This document shows positions 1-8,494 of a DNA stretch of 64,000 nt, piece after piece. Numbering within the stretch: position 1 is the first letter of the stretch; each line of letters starts with the position of its first letter. The position numbers were made by a program, and so were the translations under genes. The notes below the pieces were generated by a model. That model searched no databases, was not told the origin of the DNA, and worked only from the letters and a program-made list of their open reading frames with translations. The stretch lies in the NCBI GenBank assembly GCA_000238815.2, contig AFXB01000001.1, forward strand, positions 243,338 to 307,337, in the 5' to 3' direction. Source of the DNA: SAR116 cluster alpha proteobacterium HIMB100 (GTDB lineage: Bacteria; Pseudomonadota; Alphaproteobacteria; Puniceispirillales; Puniceispirillaceae).

Positions 1-455
1 AGCCATTATATAATCTCAAATTTTGGGGTAATTTCTTTTTGATGTGGATTCTGGTTTGGGTACAGACCGGCTTCGCCATGGTTATTTTTTCAGCAGCTTT
101 GCGCGGAGTGCCCAAAGACACGATAGAAGCTGCGACCATAGACGGGGCCAATCCGTTTCAGATGTTCTTTCTGGTCAAACTGCCACAAATCTATTCCACA
201 GTTATGGTGGTCTGGACCACCTTGGTCATTTTGGTGCTGAAGGTTTTTGATATTCCCTATGCTTTATCAGCAAATGATGATGACAAGCTGTTGCTGGCTG
301 TGATGATGGAAAATGCCCGCAACAACTGGTCTATTGGCGGGGATAATGTGGATAATCTGTTTGCAGCAATCGCAGTCATGCTGATGCTGACAGTGGTTCC
401 AAATATGGTTTTTAACGCCTGGCGCATCCGCCGTGAGCAGAAAAATCTGAGCTAG
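1..455 (+). CDS. aglF: Sugar ABC transporter permease, AglF-like (5' end cut off by the window)
   Basis: This is the C-terminal part of an inner-membrane permease of a binding-protein-dependent sugar importer. The frame is open from base 3 through the TAG at 453-455, so the gene begins before the window; the TTG/ATG at 39-42 are internal codons. The EAA loop that contacts the ATPase is visible (EAATIDGANPFQMFFLVKLP), followed by hydrophobic segments and a basic tail. Next come a second permease 18 bases downstream, a GH13 alpha-glucosidase and a MalK-type ATPase, the order of rhizobial alpha-glucoside (agl) operons. The solute-binding protein is not in the window and presumably lies upstream. 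The permease call is firm; alpha-glucoside as substrate is inferred from the neighbours. Confidence 0.85.
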   Translation, partial: PLYNLKFWGNFFLMWILVWVQTGFAMVIFSAALRGVPKDTIEAATIDGANPFQMFFLVKLPQIYSTVMVVWTTLVILVLKVFDIPYALSANDDDKLLLAVMMENARNNWSIGGDNVDNLFAAIAVMLMLTVVPNMVFNAWRIRREQKNLS

Positions 456-473
456 GGAGGAGCAGGCGCAACA

Positions 474-1700
474 ATGATCAGCCGTACATTACATCACACC
501 GTGCTCGCCCTGATCGTATTTATCTGGGTCGTTCCCTTCATCGCACTTGTCACGACGTCATTGCGTTCAGAACTGGCGTCAAAAACATCAGGATTCTGGA
601 CTGCTTTTACTCCTACAGAACTCGGCCACCGGTTCAGCACGCATGATAAGGGCAATGCCGAAGAAATGTTGGTTATGACCGGCAATATTTTTGACCGGCT
701 GAACCGTGAAGAAGACAGCTTTCCAATCTCCGGTACGGTGAAATCTGTTTTGTTCAAGGGACGGGTTGCTGATCCTGAAAACCCCGAAAAAACAAAGCTG
801 ATTAGAAAATTAGTTCCGGTCGGTGAAGGGATGGATGTCAGGGAAGGGGTGTTCACATTTGAACAAAATGGTGATTTCACATGGACGTTCTCAACCCCAA
901 CGGTTCCCCGGCCCAAAAAGCTGGATGTGTTTATTGACCAAGAACCTGTGTTCGCAGCAGAAGCCTATGAAGAAGTTCTGTTTGAAAACAAACATGTACC
1001 AAACGCCCTGATTTCCTCATTCATTGTCACTATTCCCGCAACGATTATTCCGATCACGATCGCTGCTTTTGCGGCATATGCCTTTGCATGGATGCGGTTC
1101 CCGGGAAGAGACTGGCTGTTTGTGGTCGTTGTTTCCTTAATGGTCGTTCCCACGCAACTTGCCTTTTTGCCTATCCTTCAAGGATTTAGCGGTATCGCGT
1201 CATGGGCGACAGCCCTAAACGCATGGATGACCGATTGTGAAGCAACAAAAAGCTGTGAGGTGGCGTCAAAAAGTTTTGCCAGCTTATGGATTACCCATAC
1301 GGCCTTTGGTCTTCCTTTGGCGATTTATCTGCTCCGCAACTATATCGTGGGTTTGCCGCGTGAATTGTTGGAAAGTGCGCGTATCGACGGGGCCAATCAT
1401 CTGCAGATTTTCACGAAATTGATTGTACCGTTATCTGTGCCCGCTCTGGCGTCATTTAGTATTTTTCAGTTTTTATGGGTATGGAATGATTTGATTGTTG
1501 CACTGTATATCGGGCCGAATAATGCTGATGATTTGGTTTTTCCCATCCGGCTTCAGCAACAGTTGGGCACATTCAAAGATCAGCTTCATTTGCTGAATGC
1601 TTCAGCGGTCATTTCCATGATCGTCCCCGTTATTGTGTTTTTGGCGATGCAGCGCTATTTCATCCGCGGTCTTTTGGCTGGATCGGTTAAGGGGGGCTAG
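474..1700 (+). CDS. aglG: Sugar ABC transporter permease, AglG-like
   Basis: Second membrane subunit of the glucoside importer, 408 aa. One N-terminal membrane segment (about residues 7-28) is followed by a long non-hydrophobic region to about residue 175, then five or so membrane segments. Such a large periplasmic insertion after the first helix is a feature of AglG/MalG-type permeases. The EAA loop is present near residue 300 (ESARIDGANHLQIFTKLIVP). A GGGAGGAG ribosome site lies about 10 bases before the ATG. The gene starts 18 bases after the aglF-like stop and ends 3 bases before the alpha-glucosidase, so it is in the same transcript. Family assignment is strong; substrate follows from context. 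Confidence 0.87.
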   Translation: MISRTLHHTVLALIVFIWVVPFIALVTTSLRSELASKTSGFWTAFTPTELGHRFSTHDKGNAEEMLVMTGNIFDRLNREEDSFPISGTVKSVLFKGRVADPENPEKTKLIRKLVPVGEGMDVREGVFTFEQNGDFTWTFSTPTVPRPKKLDVFIDQEPVFAAEAYEEVLFENKHVPNALISSFIVTIPATIIPITIAAFAAYAFAWMRFPGRDWLFVVVVSLMVVPTQLAFLPILQGFSGIASWATALNAWMTDCEATKSCEVASKSFASLWITHTAFGLPLAIYLLRNYIVGLPRELLESARIDGANHLQIFTKLIVPLSVPALASFSIFQFLWVWNDLIVALYIGPNNADDLVFPIRLQQQLGTFKDQLHLLNASAVISMIVPVIVFLAMQRYFIRGLLAGSVKGG

Positions 1701-1703
1701 GTT

Positions 1704-3251
1704 ATGTCTGCATTGAAATGGTGGGAAACTGCCGTAATTTACCAGATTTATCCACGCTCATTTCAGGATTCTAACGGCGATGGTATTGGTGATTTGCCAG
1801 GAATAATATCGCGCCTTGACTATATCGCTGGCTTGGGGGTGGACGCGATCTGGATCAGCCCATTTTTTGCCTCACCTCAAAAGGATTTTGGCTATGATGT
1901 GTCAGATTACTGCCAGATAAATCCTGATTATGGCACGATGGCTGATTTTGATACTTTGATTTCTAAAGCGCATCAGTTGGGCTTGAAATTAATGATCGAC
2001 ATTGTGCCGGCCCATTGTTCAGACCAGCATGTTTGGTTTCAAGAAAGCCGGCAATCACGGGATAATGAAAAGGCAGATTGGTTCCATTGGGTTGACCCGA
2101 CGCCAGATGGGTCTGCACCTACAAATTGGTTATCCTTTTTTGGCGGACGCGCCTGGAGCTGGGAGCCAAGACGCCAGCAATATTATCTTCATAATTTTCT
2201 GCCCAGCCAGCCAAATTTAAACCATGCAAACCCCGCGGTGCGTGCCGCCATGACAGATGTGGCGCGGTTCTGGTTTGACCGTGGTGTGGACGGCTTCAGG
2301 CTGGATGCTGTGCATACCATAAACGCCGATTTAGCTCCTTATAAAGATAATTTACCTAATCCTGATTTTGTACCTGGTCCATTGCCCCAGGACCAGCAAC
2401 CGTTTTTCCGGCAATTACATGATACCGGCCAGTTGAATCAACCTGCAATACAAACATTCAGTGAAGCTTTCCGCTCTGTTGCGGATAGCTATGATGGTGA
2501 CCGGTTTTTAATGGGTGAACTTGATGGTGATGATGCGGTATTGGCCAGTGAGACCTTTACTGCGCCTGGCCGGCTTCATGCGACCTATAATTTCAATCTT
2601 CTGAAATGGGGCGGGCTGGATGTTGACGGCATCAAAGACGCTATTACACGGGTCATTCAGGCCTTTAACGGCACAGGGCGGCTGACCTTTGCGTTTTCAA
2701 ATCATGATGTTCCCCGTTCAGCAACCCGCCAGCTTGCTCCTTTGGGCCTAGGCGAGGATAAACAAGAGGCACTTCAACTTTTGCTGCTGAAGCTGGAAAT
2801 CAGCTTAATTGGCTCAACATGCATTTATCAGGGTGAAGAACTTGCGCTTGATGATGTGCGCGACATTCCGCCAGAAAAAATGCAAGATCCATGGGGGATT
2901 GAATTTGCGCCGATTTTTCTTGGCCGTGACACATGCCGTACCCCAATGGTTTGGCAAGGTGATCAGCCTAATGGCGGATTTTCCAACGCCATTGAGCCCT
3001 GGCTTCCGGTTGCACAATTACACCTGAAGCGGGCAGGGCTGGACCAGGCTGCACGTCCGGGGTCAGTTTACTCTCTGCTTGCAGACTTTCTGGTCTGGCG
3101 GAAGTCACAACCTGCACTAATCAACGCAAACAAAATGACTGCAGTTTCGGGCGGGCCAAAGCAAATCATATTTGACCGTATTGGCGATCAGCAAACCCTT
3201 CGCTGCTGCTTTGATTTCGAAGCCCTTTCAGCGTCATTTGAGGAGGTGTAA
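1704..3251 (+). CDS. aglA: Alpha-glucosidase, glycoside hydrolase family 13 (AglA-like)
   Basis: Cytoplasmic retaining alpha-glucosidase, 515 aa, expected to cleave imported alpha-glucosides. The GH13 catalytic triad is visible: nucleophile Asp201 in GFRLDAVH (197-204), acid/base Glu272 in MGELDGDD, and Asp335 in FSNHDVPRSA. The N-terminus (WWETAVIYQIYPRSFQDSNG) is typical of the oligo-1,6-glucosidase/alpha-glucosidase branch. There is no signal peptide, consistent with hydrolysis after import. In conserved region I the usual Asn-His pair reads Ala-His (IVPAHCSDQH). The gene sits between the permeases and the ATPase, and its stop codon directly abuts the ATG of the ATPase gene, implying translational coupling. 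Exact linkage specificity cannot be read from sequence. Confidence 0.93.
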   Translation: MSALKWWETAVIYQIYPRSFQDSNGDGIGDLPGIISRLDYIAGLGVDAIWISPFFASPQKDFGYDVSDYCQINPDYGTMADFDTLISKAHQLGLKLMIDIVPAHCSDQHVWFQESRQSRDNEKADWFHWVDPTPDGSAPTNWLSFFGGRAWSWEPRRQQYYLHNFLPSQPNLNHANPAVRAAMTDVARFWFDRGVDGFRLDAVHTINADLAPYKDNLPNPDFVPGPLPQDQQPFFRQLHDTGQLNQPAIQTFSEAFRSVADSYDGDRFLMGELDGDDAVLASETFTAPGRLHATYNFNLLKWGGLDVDGIKDAITRVIQAFNGTGRLTFAFSNHDVPRSATRQLAPLGLGEDKQEALQLLLLKLEISLIGSTCIYQGEELALDDVRDIPPEKMQDPWGIEFAPIFLGRDTCRTPMVWQGDQPNGGFSNAIEPWLPVAQLHLKRAGLDQAARPGSVYSLLADFLVWRKSQPALINANKMTAVSGGPKQIIFDRIGDQQTLRCCFDFEALSASFEEV

Positions 3252-4310
3252 ATGGCTCAGCTAGAGCTACGAGACGTGAATAAAGCCTTTGGCAAAAATA
3301 ATGTTATTCGTAACGTTGAACTAGAGATAAACAAAGGTGAATTTGTCGTTTTTGTTGGTCCTTCAGGATGTGGAAAATCCACATTACTTCGGCTCATTGC
3401 TGGCCTTGAATCATTGACCAGCGGCGAGATTGTCATCGCTGACCGCCCGGTCATTGATTTGCCACCGTCAAAGCGGGGAATTGCCATGGTATTTCAGTCT
3501 TATGCACTATATCCGCATATGACTGTCTTTCATAACATGGCCTTTTCCTTGAATCTTCAAGGGTTTTCAAAGGCTGAAATCAGAGACCGGGTAGAGGCAG
3601 CTGCCAAAATTCTTCAGATGGAACATTTGCTTGACCGGCGGCCTGCAGCCCTTTCAGGTGGCCAGCGACAGCGTGTTGCCATTGGTCGGGCAATTGTGCG
3701 TAATCCGGATGTGTTTTTGTTTGACGAGCCTTTGTCAAACCTGGATGCCGCCTTGCGGCATGACACACGTGTTGAAATTGCCAAATTGCACAATCAGCTT
3801 GGCGCGACCACAATTTATGTGACTCATGATCAGGTTGAAGCAATGACTTTGGCCGATAAGATTGTGGTCTTGAAAGATGGTGAGGTGATGCAGGTGGGCG
3901 CACCGATGGAGCTTTTCAAATTACCGGCAAATGAATTTGTGGCCGGGTTTCTTGGCTCTCCTAAGATGAATTTTTTTGAAGGCACGCTTACAGAAATCAG
4001 CGCAGACAAAAGCAAGGCTAAATTTTTGGGTGGCGGTTTGAAAACCAATCCGGTTCGCTTGGTATCAACTGAAAAAACAAAAGGGGCACAGGCCCGTTTA
4101 GGAATCAGACCCCAGCACCTGCGATTGGATAGTAAGGGGCCATTGTCTGGTCGCATTACTCTTGTTGAACGACTGGGCACGGAAACCATAGTTGAATTGC
4201 TGGATATGGACGACACCCCATTTCGGTTTGCTTCTGCTGATGTGCCCGACCTGACTGTTGGTCAAGAGGTTCGGTTTCGTTTTGATGCTGATGAAGCACA
4301 TTTATTTTAG
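3252..4310 (+). CDS. aglK: Sugar ABC transporter ATP-binding protein (AglK/UgpC/MalK family)
   Basis: ATPase that energises the glucoside importer, 352 aa. Walker A is GPSGCGKST (36-44), the signature LSGGQ is at 134-138, Walker B ends in Asp158-Glu159, and the switch His lies in VTHDQ. The C-terminal third carries the regulatory TOBE domain typical of MalK-like ATPases, which often serve several sugar importers. The ATG follows the aglA stop with no gap and a GGAGG lies just upstream inside aglA. Lack of a dedicated regulator in the window leaves control of the operon unknown. The call is secure at family level. Confidence 0.93.
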   Translation: MAQLELRDVNKAFGKNNVIRNVELEINKGEFVVFVGPSGCGKSTLLRLIAGLESLTSGEIVIADRPVIDLPPSKRGIAMVFQSYALYPHMTVFHNMAFSLNLQGFSKAEIRDRVEAAAKILQMEHLLDRRPAALSGGQRQRVAIGRAIVRNPDVFLFDEPLSNLDAALRHDTRVEIAKLHNQLGATTIYVTHDQVEAMTLADKIVVLKDGEVMQVGAPMELFKLPANEFVAGFLGSPKMNFFEGTLTEISADKSKAKFLGGGLKTNPVRLVSTEKTKGAQARLGIRPQHLRLDSKGPLSGRITLVERLGTETIVELLDMDDTPFRFASADVPDLTVGQEVRFRFDADEAHLF

Positions 4311-4328
4311 CCGGGATTTTTAACGAAC

Positions 4329-5660
4329 ATGCTGGCTGAGCTGATTTCAAAATTTCCAGCAGGTTTCACTTTTGGCGTGGCGACATCATCTTACCAGATT
4401 GAGGGAACAGATTTTGGCGGTTGTGGCCGTTCACACTGGGATCAGTTCGCTGAACACCTCGGCCGGACTTATCTGGGGCAAAACGGTTCAATTGCCTGTG
4501 ATCATTATCATCGCTGGGCAGAAGATCTTGACCTTGTCCACTCAGCCGGATTTGATGCCTACCGGTTTTCCTTTTCCTGGCCGCGGTTATTGCCTGAATC
4601 TGATCACAAGGTCAATCCAGACGGACTGGCCTTTTATGACAGGCTCATTGATGGCATGTTGGAACGCGGGCTGCGCCCTTTTGCAACATTATATCACTGG
4701 GACTTGCCCAGCCGTCTTGCTGAGCAGGGCGGGTGGACGGTGCGCGAGACACCGCTTCGCTTTGCTGACTATACAGACCTTATAATGCGTCATTTCGGTG
4801 ACAGGCTGGAGACTGTAGCTCCGGTAAATGAGCCTTGGTGCGTATCATGGCTGTCACATTACTGGGGGGCGCATGCACCAGGTTTACGTGATTTGTCTGC
4901 AACTGCAAACTCCATGCATTTTATCCAGTTGGCCCATGGTTTGTCAGTTCAGGTGATGCGCGGGCATGGGCATAAGAATATCGGTTGTGTTCTGAATAAA
5001 GAATGGGGTGAACCAGCCGATAACACACCAGAAACACTGCGGCTTACAGCTCTGTTTGATGGCATTTATAACCGCTGGTTTGAAGAATCAATATTCAAGG
5101 GCTGTTATCCAGATGATGTGATGGCTGTTTTGGCCAGATATCTGCCGTCAGATTATCATGCCGATATGGATATCATCAGCCAGCCTTTGGATTGGGTCGG
5201 TATAAATTACTATACGCGTTCGCTAATCACCCCGGATGCATCAGAACCACATTTTGGTTTTTCCTGTATACGCGGTGATTTGCCCAAAACCGATATGGGT
5301 TGGGAAATTGCCCCAAAGGGTTTGTCTTTTTTCCTGAAACGTCTGGCTTCTGATTATGCACCGGGGCTGCCGATCTATATCACTGAAAACGGTATGGCAA
5401 ACGCCGACAGCCTGAACCAAGGTAAAATTGAAGATACAGCCCGAATCTTTTATTTTTCTAGCCATCTCACCGAGGTGGCAAAGCTCGTCGCGCAAGGCTG
5501 TCCGGTGAAGGGCTATTTTGCCTGGTCATTATTGGATAATTTTGAGTGGGCCTTTGGATATGATAAACGCTTCGGCCTTGTGTATGTGGATTACAACACC
5601 TTAGACAGAATTCCAAAAGACAGCTATCAGGCTTGGAAATCCGGCCTGTCGGGCAGGTGA
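4329..5660 (+). CDS. Beta-glucosidase, glycoside hydrolase family 1
   Basis: Cytoplasmic retaining beta-glucosidase or beta-galactosidase of GH1, 443 aa, the normal length for single-domain bacterial enzymes. The N-terminal FPAGFTFGVATSSYQIEG signature is intact. The acid/base Glu168 is in NEPW (167-170) and the nucleophile Glu353 in ITENG (351-355); the aglycone-site motif YHWDLP is at 132-137. It begins 18 bases after aglK in the same operon. Pairing a beta-specific hydrolase with an alpha-glucoside transporter suggests the importer handles mixed or unknown glucosides. bglA/bglB naming is avoided because the natural substrate is unknown. Confidence 0.93.
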   Translation: MLAELISKFPAGFTFGVATSSYQIEGTDFGGCGRSHWDQFAEHLGRTYLGQNGSIACDHYHRWAEDLDLVHSAGFDAYRFSFSWPRLLPESDHKVNPDGLAFYDRLIDGMLERGLRPFATLYHWDLPSRLAEQGGWTVRETPLRFADYTDLIMRHFGDRLETVAPVNEPWCVSWLSHYWGAHAPGLRDLSATANSMHFIQLAHGLSVQVMRGHGHKNIGCVLNKEWGEPADNTPETLRLTALFDGIYNRWFEESIFKGCYPDDVMAVLARYLPSDYHADMDIISQPLDWVGINYYTRSLITPDASEPHFGFSCIRGDLPKTDMGWEIAPKGLSFFLKRLASDYAPGLPIYITENGMANADSLNQGKIEDTARIFYFSSHLTEVAKLVAQGCPVKGYFAWSLLDNFEWAFGYDKRFGLVYVDYNTLDRIPKDSYQAWKSGLSGR

Positions 5661-5663
5661 GAA

Positions 5664-6254
5664 ATGGCAGATAAACAAACAATCAATGCCTATGACAGTA
5701 ATGTGGGCACTTATAAGAAAATGGTCAGTAAGCTTCCTGATCTGGAACCGCTTCAGGCCTTTATTACAGAATTGCCCAAAGCTGCATTTGTGCTGGATTG
5801 GGGGTCAGGGCCAGGTTATCTGGCTGCGCGTATGCGAGATGCCGGGCTAAATCCGGTTTGTGTAGATGCATCTTTCGAAATGGTGGCTGCAGCTCAGCAG
5901 GATTTCGGATTAGAAGCGCGGCAAGAATCATTCTCAGACTTGGACGCTGTAAGCTTATATCAGGGGATATGGGCAAATTTTAGTCTGCTTCATGCGGATC
6001 GTTCAGATTTTCCACACCACATCGCTGCCGCAGCAACCGCACTTGTACCTTCTGGCGTATTTTACCTTGCCTTAAAATCAGGAACCGGAGATGTGCGTGA
6101 TGATTTGGGGCGGTTATATGCCTATTATACTCAAGATGAGCTTGTTGACGCCGTGAACAGTCAGGGTCTGGCAGTTATCCGCATCTTTGCCGGCAGAAGT
6201 GCGGGCATGTCCGGTCATCCGGAAAACTGGATTGGGCTCTTATGCCGAAAATAA
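5664..6254 (+). CDS. Class I SAM-dependent methyltransferase, substrate unknown
   Basis: Small cytoplasmic methyltransferase of 196 aa with one Rossmann-fold domain. Motif I is VLDWGSGPGYLA (43-54), the acidic residue ending strand 2 is in CVDASFEMV (about 71-79), and a motif IV region reads GIWANFSLLH. It belongs to the UbiE/type 11-like group, but nothing identifies the acceptor. It starts 3 bases after the beta-glucosidase stop and is probably co-transcribed, though its role in sugar use is unclear; it may simply be a passenger. It converges on the FKBP-rhodanese gene with a 13-base gap and no visible terminator. Confidence 0.8.
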   Translation: MADKQTINAYDSNVGTYKKMVSKLPDLEPLQAFITELPKAAFVLDWGSGPGYLAARMRDAGLNPVCVDASFEMVAAAQQDFGLEARQESFSDLDAVSLYQGIWANFSLLHADRSDFPHHIAAAATALVPSGVFYLALKSGTGDVRDDLGRLYAYYTQDELVDAVNSQGLAVIRIFAGRSAGMSGHPENWIGLLCRK

Positions 6255-6267
6255 AGATAGATAATGA

Positions 6268-7023
6268 TTATTCTGCGTAAGGTACTGTTTTTTGGCCATC
6301 ACTGGCCCAGCCCAGTATCCCCTCGCTCAGATGGCTGAGGCGAGAATAGCCAAGCTGACTGACCAGGGCATTCCCCAAACTGGAGGTTCTGTTACCTGAG
6401 CGGCAATAAAGCACGATGGGTGTGTCTAGTGACGTGGCAATTGAGATAAATTCCTGTTGGAAATTAGGATGCAGACGGCCAGATTGGGTAAAGGCGGTAA
6501 TTGTTTTTGCGCCTTCTATAATGCCTGTGTCCTGCCACTCGTCTTCACGGCGAATATCAATTATTACAGCACCTTCTGATTGCGCTTTTAATAATTCGAC
6601 TGAGGTCATTTGCCCCAATGTCAACGGCTTGTTGATAGCCAATAACTCCACTTCGAAAATTAAGGTTGCATTTGGTGGTATAACACCACCGGCTCCTCTG
6701 GCACCATAACCCATTTCGGGGGGGATGGTAAGACGGCGGGTTTCCCCGACGGCCATACCTTCAACACCTTGGTCCCAGCCTTTAATGACTTGTCCCTTGC
6801 CGAGGATGAAGCGAAACGGCTGACCGCGTGGGCGCGAAGCATCAAATATTGTCCCGTCTGTTAACTTGCCCTCATAATGAACAGACACTTGTTGGCCAGC
6901 TGCTGCAATATCGCCTTTTCCCGGCTTTAGCGTCTCTATGATGAATTTATCATTTGCAAAGCTTGAGGATGTCCCAAGAACCAAAATGGCTGAAAGAAGC
7001 CCGGTTAATCGTTTCATCACCAT
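6268..7023 (-). CDS. Secreted FKBP-type peptidyl-prolyl isomerase fused to a rhodanese domain
   Basis: Two-domain exported protein, 251 aa. A signal peptide covers residues 1 to about 23 (cleavage near SSFA/ND). Residues 29-130 form an FKBP domain; pocket residues usually conserved in FKBPs are present, such as Tyr50, Phe60-Asp61, Val79-Ile80, Trp83, Tyr106 and Phe123. Residues 137-245 form a single rhodanese domain with active-site loop CRSGNRT and catalytic Cys207. The predicted location is the periplasm, where the two halves would combine proline isomerisation with persulfide or redox chemistry. It stands alone, followed by the methyltransferase on the opposite strand. Domain calls are firm; the joint function is unknown. 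Confidence 0.88.
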   Translation of the reverse strand: MVMKRLTGLLSAILVLGTSSSFANDKFIIETLKPGKGDIAAAGQQVSVHYEGKLTDGTIFDASRPRGQPFRFILGKGQVIKGWDQGVEGMAVGETRRLTIPPEMGYGARGAGGVIPPNATLIFEVELLAINKPLTLGQMTSVELLKAQSEGAVIIDIRREDEWQDTGIIEGAKTITAFTQSGRLHPNFQQEFISIATSLDTPIVLYCRSGNRTSSLGNALVSQLGYSRLSHLSEGILGWASDGQKTVPYAE

Positions 7024-7132
7024 GCGATCTCTTCCCGTATATTTGCAGCTGCGCTTGTCTGGCTTGAATTAATCTATTGTCTCACTCACGGCACTGACCG
7101 CTAGCTAACTATAAGTTTTTCGAAAAAGTAAG

Positions 7133-7222
7133 TGGCGGAGGAGGAGGGATTCGAACCCTCGAAGGGCTTTCACCCTTGCCGGTTTTCAAGACCGGTGCAT
7201 TCAACCGCTCTGCCACCCCTCC
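7133..7222 (-). tRNA. tRNA-Ser (anticodon UGA)
   Basis: Reads from 7222 down to 7133. The acceptor stem GGAGGGG pairs with CTCCTCC (one G-U), the D arm is GGCAGAGCGGTTGAATGC, and the anticodon stem CCGGT/ACCGG holds loop CTTGAAA with UGA. A long variable arm (AAGGGTGAAAGCCCTT) marks a class II serine tRNA. The T arm is GAGGG-TTCGAAT-CCCTC, discriminator G, and CCA is encoded. Length is 90 bases with CCA. Confidence 0.97.
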
Positions 7223-7260
7223 GCAAAAAATGAGGCCTGCCTTCAGCGACGCTGATATCC

Positions 7261-7289
7261 TCATTAGTCAAACAAGCTGAGGATGTCAA
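7261..7289 (-). promoter_or_regulatory. Sigma-70 promoter of tRNA-Ser
   Basis: On the - strand TTGACA (7289-7284) is followed after exactly 17 bases by TAATGA (7266-7261). Transcription would start near 7254, about 30 bases before the tRNA 5' end. The match to the vegetative consensus and the position in front of an RNA gene make this one of the clearest promoters in the window. Confidence 0.75.
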
Positions 7290-7441
7290 CGCCGTTTTTT
7301 CTGCTTTTGATGGGAATTTTGATGAAAGCAGAAAGGGACAATCTTTGTCTTTTTATCGATTGTCGGTTGCTCTGCGGAATGAGGCGAATTAGGGTAGGCA
7401 GGACATATGTTCTGTTCAGAACTGACCATGAGGGGGGAGAC

Positions 7442-8467
7442 ATGAACTTCCGACTGATTTTCTCTAATGATTGGTGTGCTGTGAGGCGCTATTGCGCTGT
7501 TTTTGCTGTATTTATTTTTGGTTTTCACGGGTTGCCTGTTTCAGCGAAAGCCAGCCAGCCCCAAACTTTTGAAGCGTGGCGGACTGAGTTACGCAACGAG
7601 GCCCTGTCCAAAGGCATAACCGCAACTGTGTTTGACACAGCATTTTCTGGCGCGCAGCCAATCGAGCGGGTAATTGAACTTGATCGTCGCCAGCCTGAAT
7701 TCACGATGACCCTCGAAACGTATTTGTCGAAAGTTGTGTCCGGAACGCGGGTGAAAAAGGCCCGTCAGAAGCTTTCAGAACATAAACAAATTCTGGCTGA
7801 GGTCTCTGAAAAATTTGGTGTTCAGCCTCGCTTCATTGTGGCTTTGTGGGGAATTGAAACTAATTTTGGTCAACATACAGGTGGCTTTTCAGTAATCGCT
7901 GCTCTGGCGACTTTGGCTTATGACGGACGCCGATCTGCTTATTTCAGAGGCGAATTGCTGAATGCTCTGAAGATTATACAAGACGGACACATAACAGCAG
8001 CCAATATGAAGGGTTCATGGGCCGGGGCAATGGGGCAGAGCCAATTCATGCCCTCCAGTTTTTTGAATTATGCGTTTGATTATGACCAGGATGGCAAGCG
8101 CGATATATGGAGCACCCGAAAAGATGTGTTTGCCTCTATTGCAAATTATTTGTCTTCGGTTGGCTGGCGTGATGACATCACTTGGGGGCGTGAGGTGTCG
8201 CTCCCTCAGACATTAAATGGCAAAGCTCTGTCAGACAAAAAGACAGTTAAACGAATATCAGAATGGCAGAGATTAGGGTTGCGGCTTCCTGATGGCGGTG
8301 ACCTGCCAACGCGGGATTTAAAGGCCAGGCTTGTTGTTCCGGACAGGGGGAAAGGGCGCGCCTTTCTGGCTTATGCCAATTATGACAATATATTGAAATG
8401 GAACCGGTCAAATTTCTTTGCAATCGCCGTAGGCAGTCTGGCTGACCAAATTGATGCGTTCGAATAA
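7442..8467 (+). CDS. Lytic murein transglycosylase, MltB family
   Basis: Periplasmic enzyme that cleaves the MurNAc-GlcNAc bond of peptidoglycan and releases 1,6-anhydro ends; 341 aa from the chosen start. ATG 7442 is preferred over the longer frame at 7283 because GAGGGGGGAGA lies directly upstream and the protein then begins with an export signal (hydrophobic about residues 17-33). The catalytic Glu139 is in WGIETNFG, and GAMGQSQFMPSSFLNYA and the Asp-rich DYDQDGKRDIW segment are characteristic of MltB-like enzymes. No lipobox is seen, so it is probably soluble. It is followed 27 bases later by the RlpA-like gene, which acts on the same substrate. Confidence 0.92.
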   Translation: MNFRLIFSNDWCAVRRYCAVFAVFIFGFHGLPVSAKASQPQTFEAWRTELRNEALSKGITATVFDTAFSGAQPIERVIELDRRQPEFTMTLETYLSKVVSGTRVKKARQKLSEHKQILAEVSEKFGVQPRFIVALWGIETNFGQHTGGFSVIAALATLAYDGRRSAYFRGELLNALKIIQDGHITAANMKGSWAGAMGQSQFMPSSFLNYAFDYDQDGKRDIWSTRKDVFASIANYLSSVGWRDDITWGREVSLPQTLNGKALSDKKTVKRISEWQRLGLRLPDGGDLPTRDLKARLVVPDRGKGRAFLAYANYDNILKWNRSNFFAIAVGSLADQIDAFE

Positions 8468-8494
8468 GAAATGGGGCAAAAGTAGGGTAGGGTG

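Noticed and set aside
7283..7441. 53-codon extension of the lytic transglycosylase
   Set aside because: The ribosome site and signal peptide place the start at 7442; the extension runs into the tRNA-Ser promoter.
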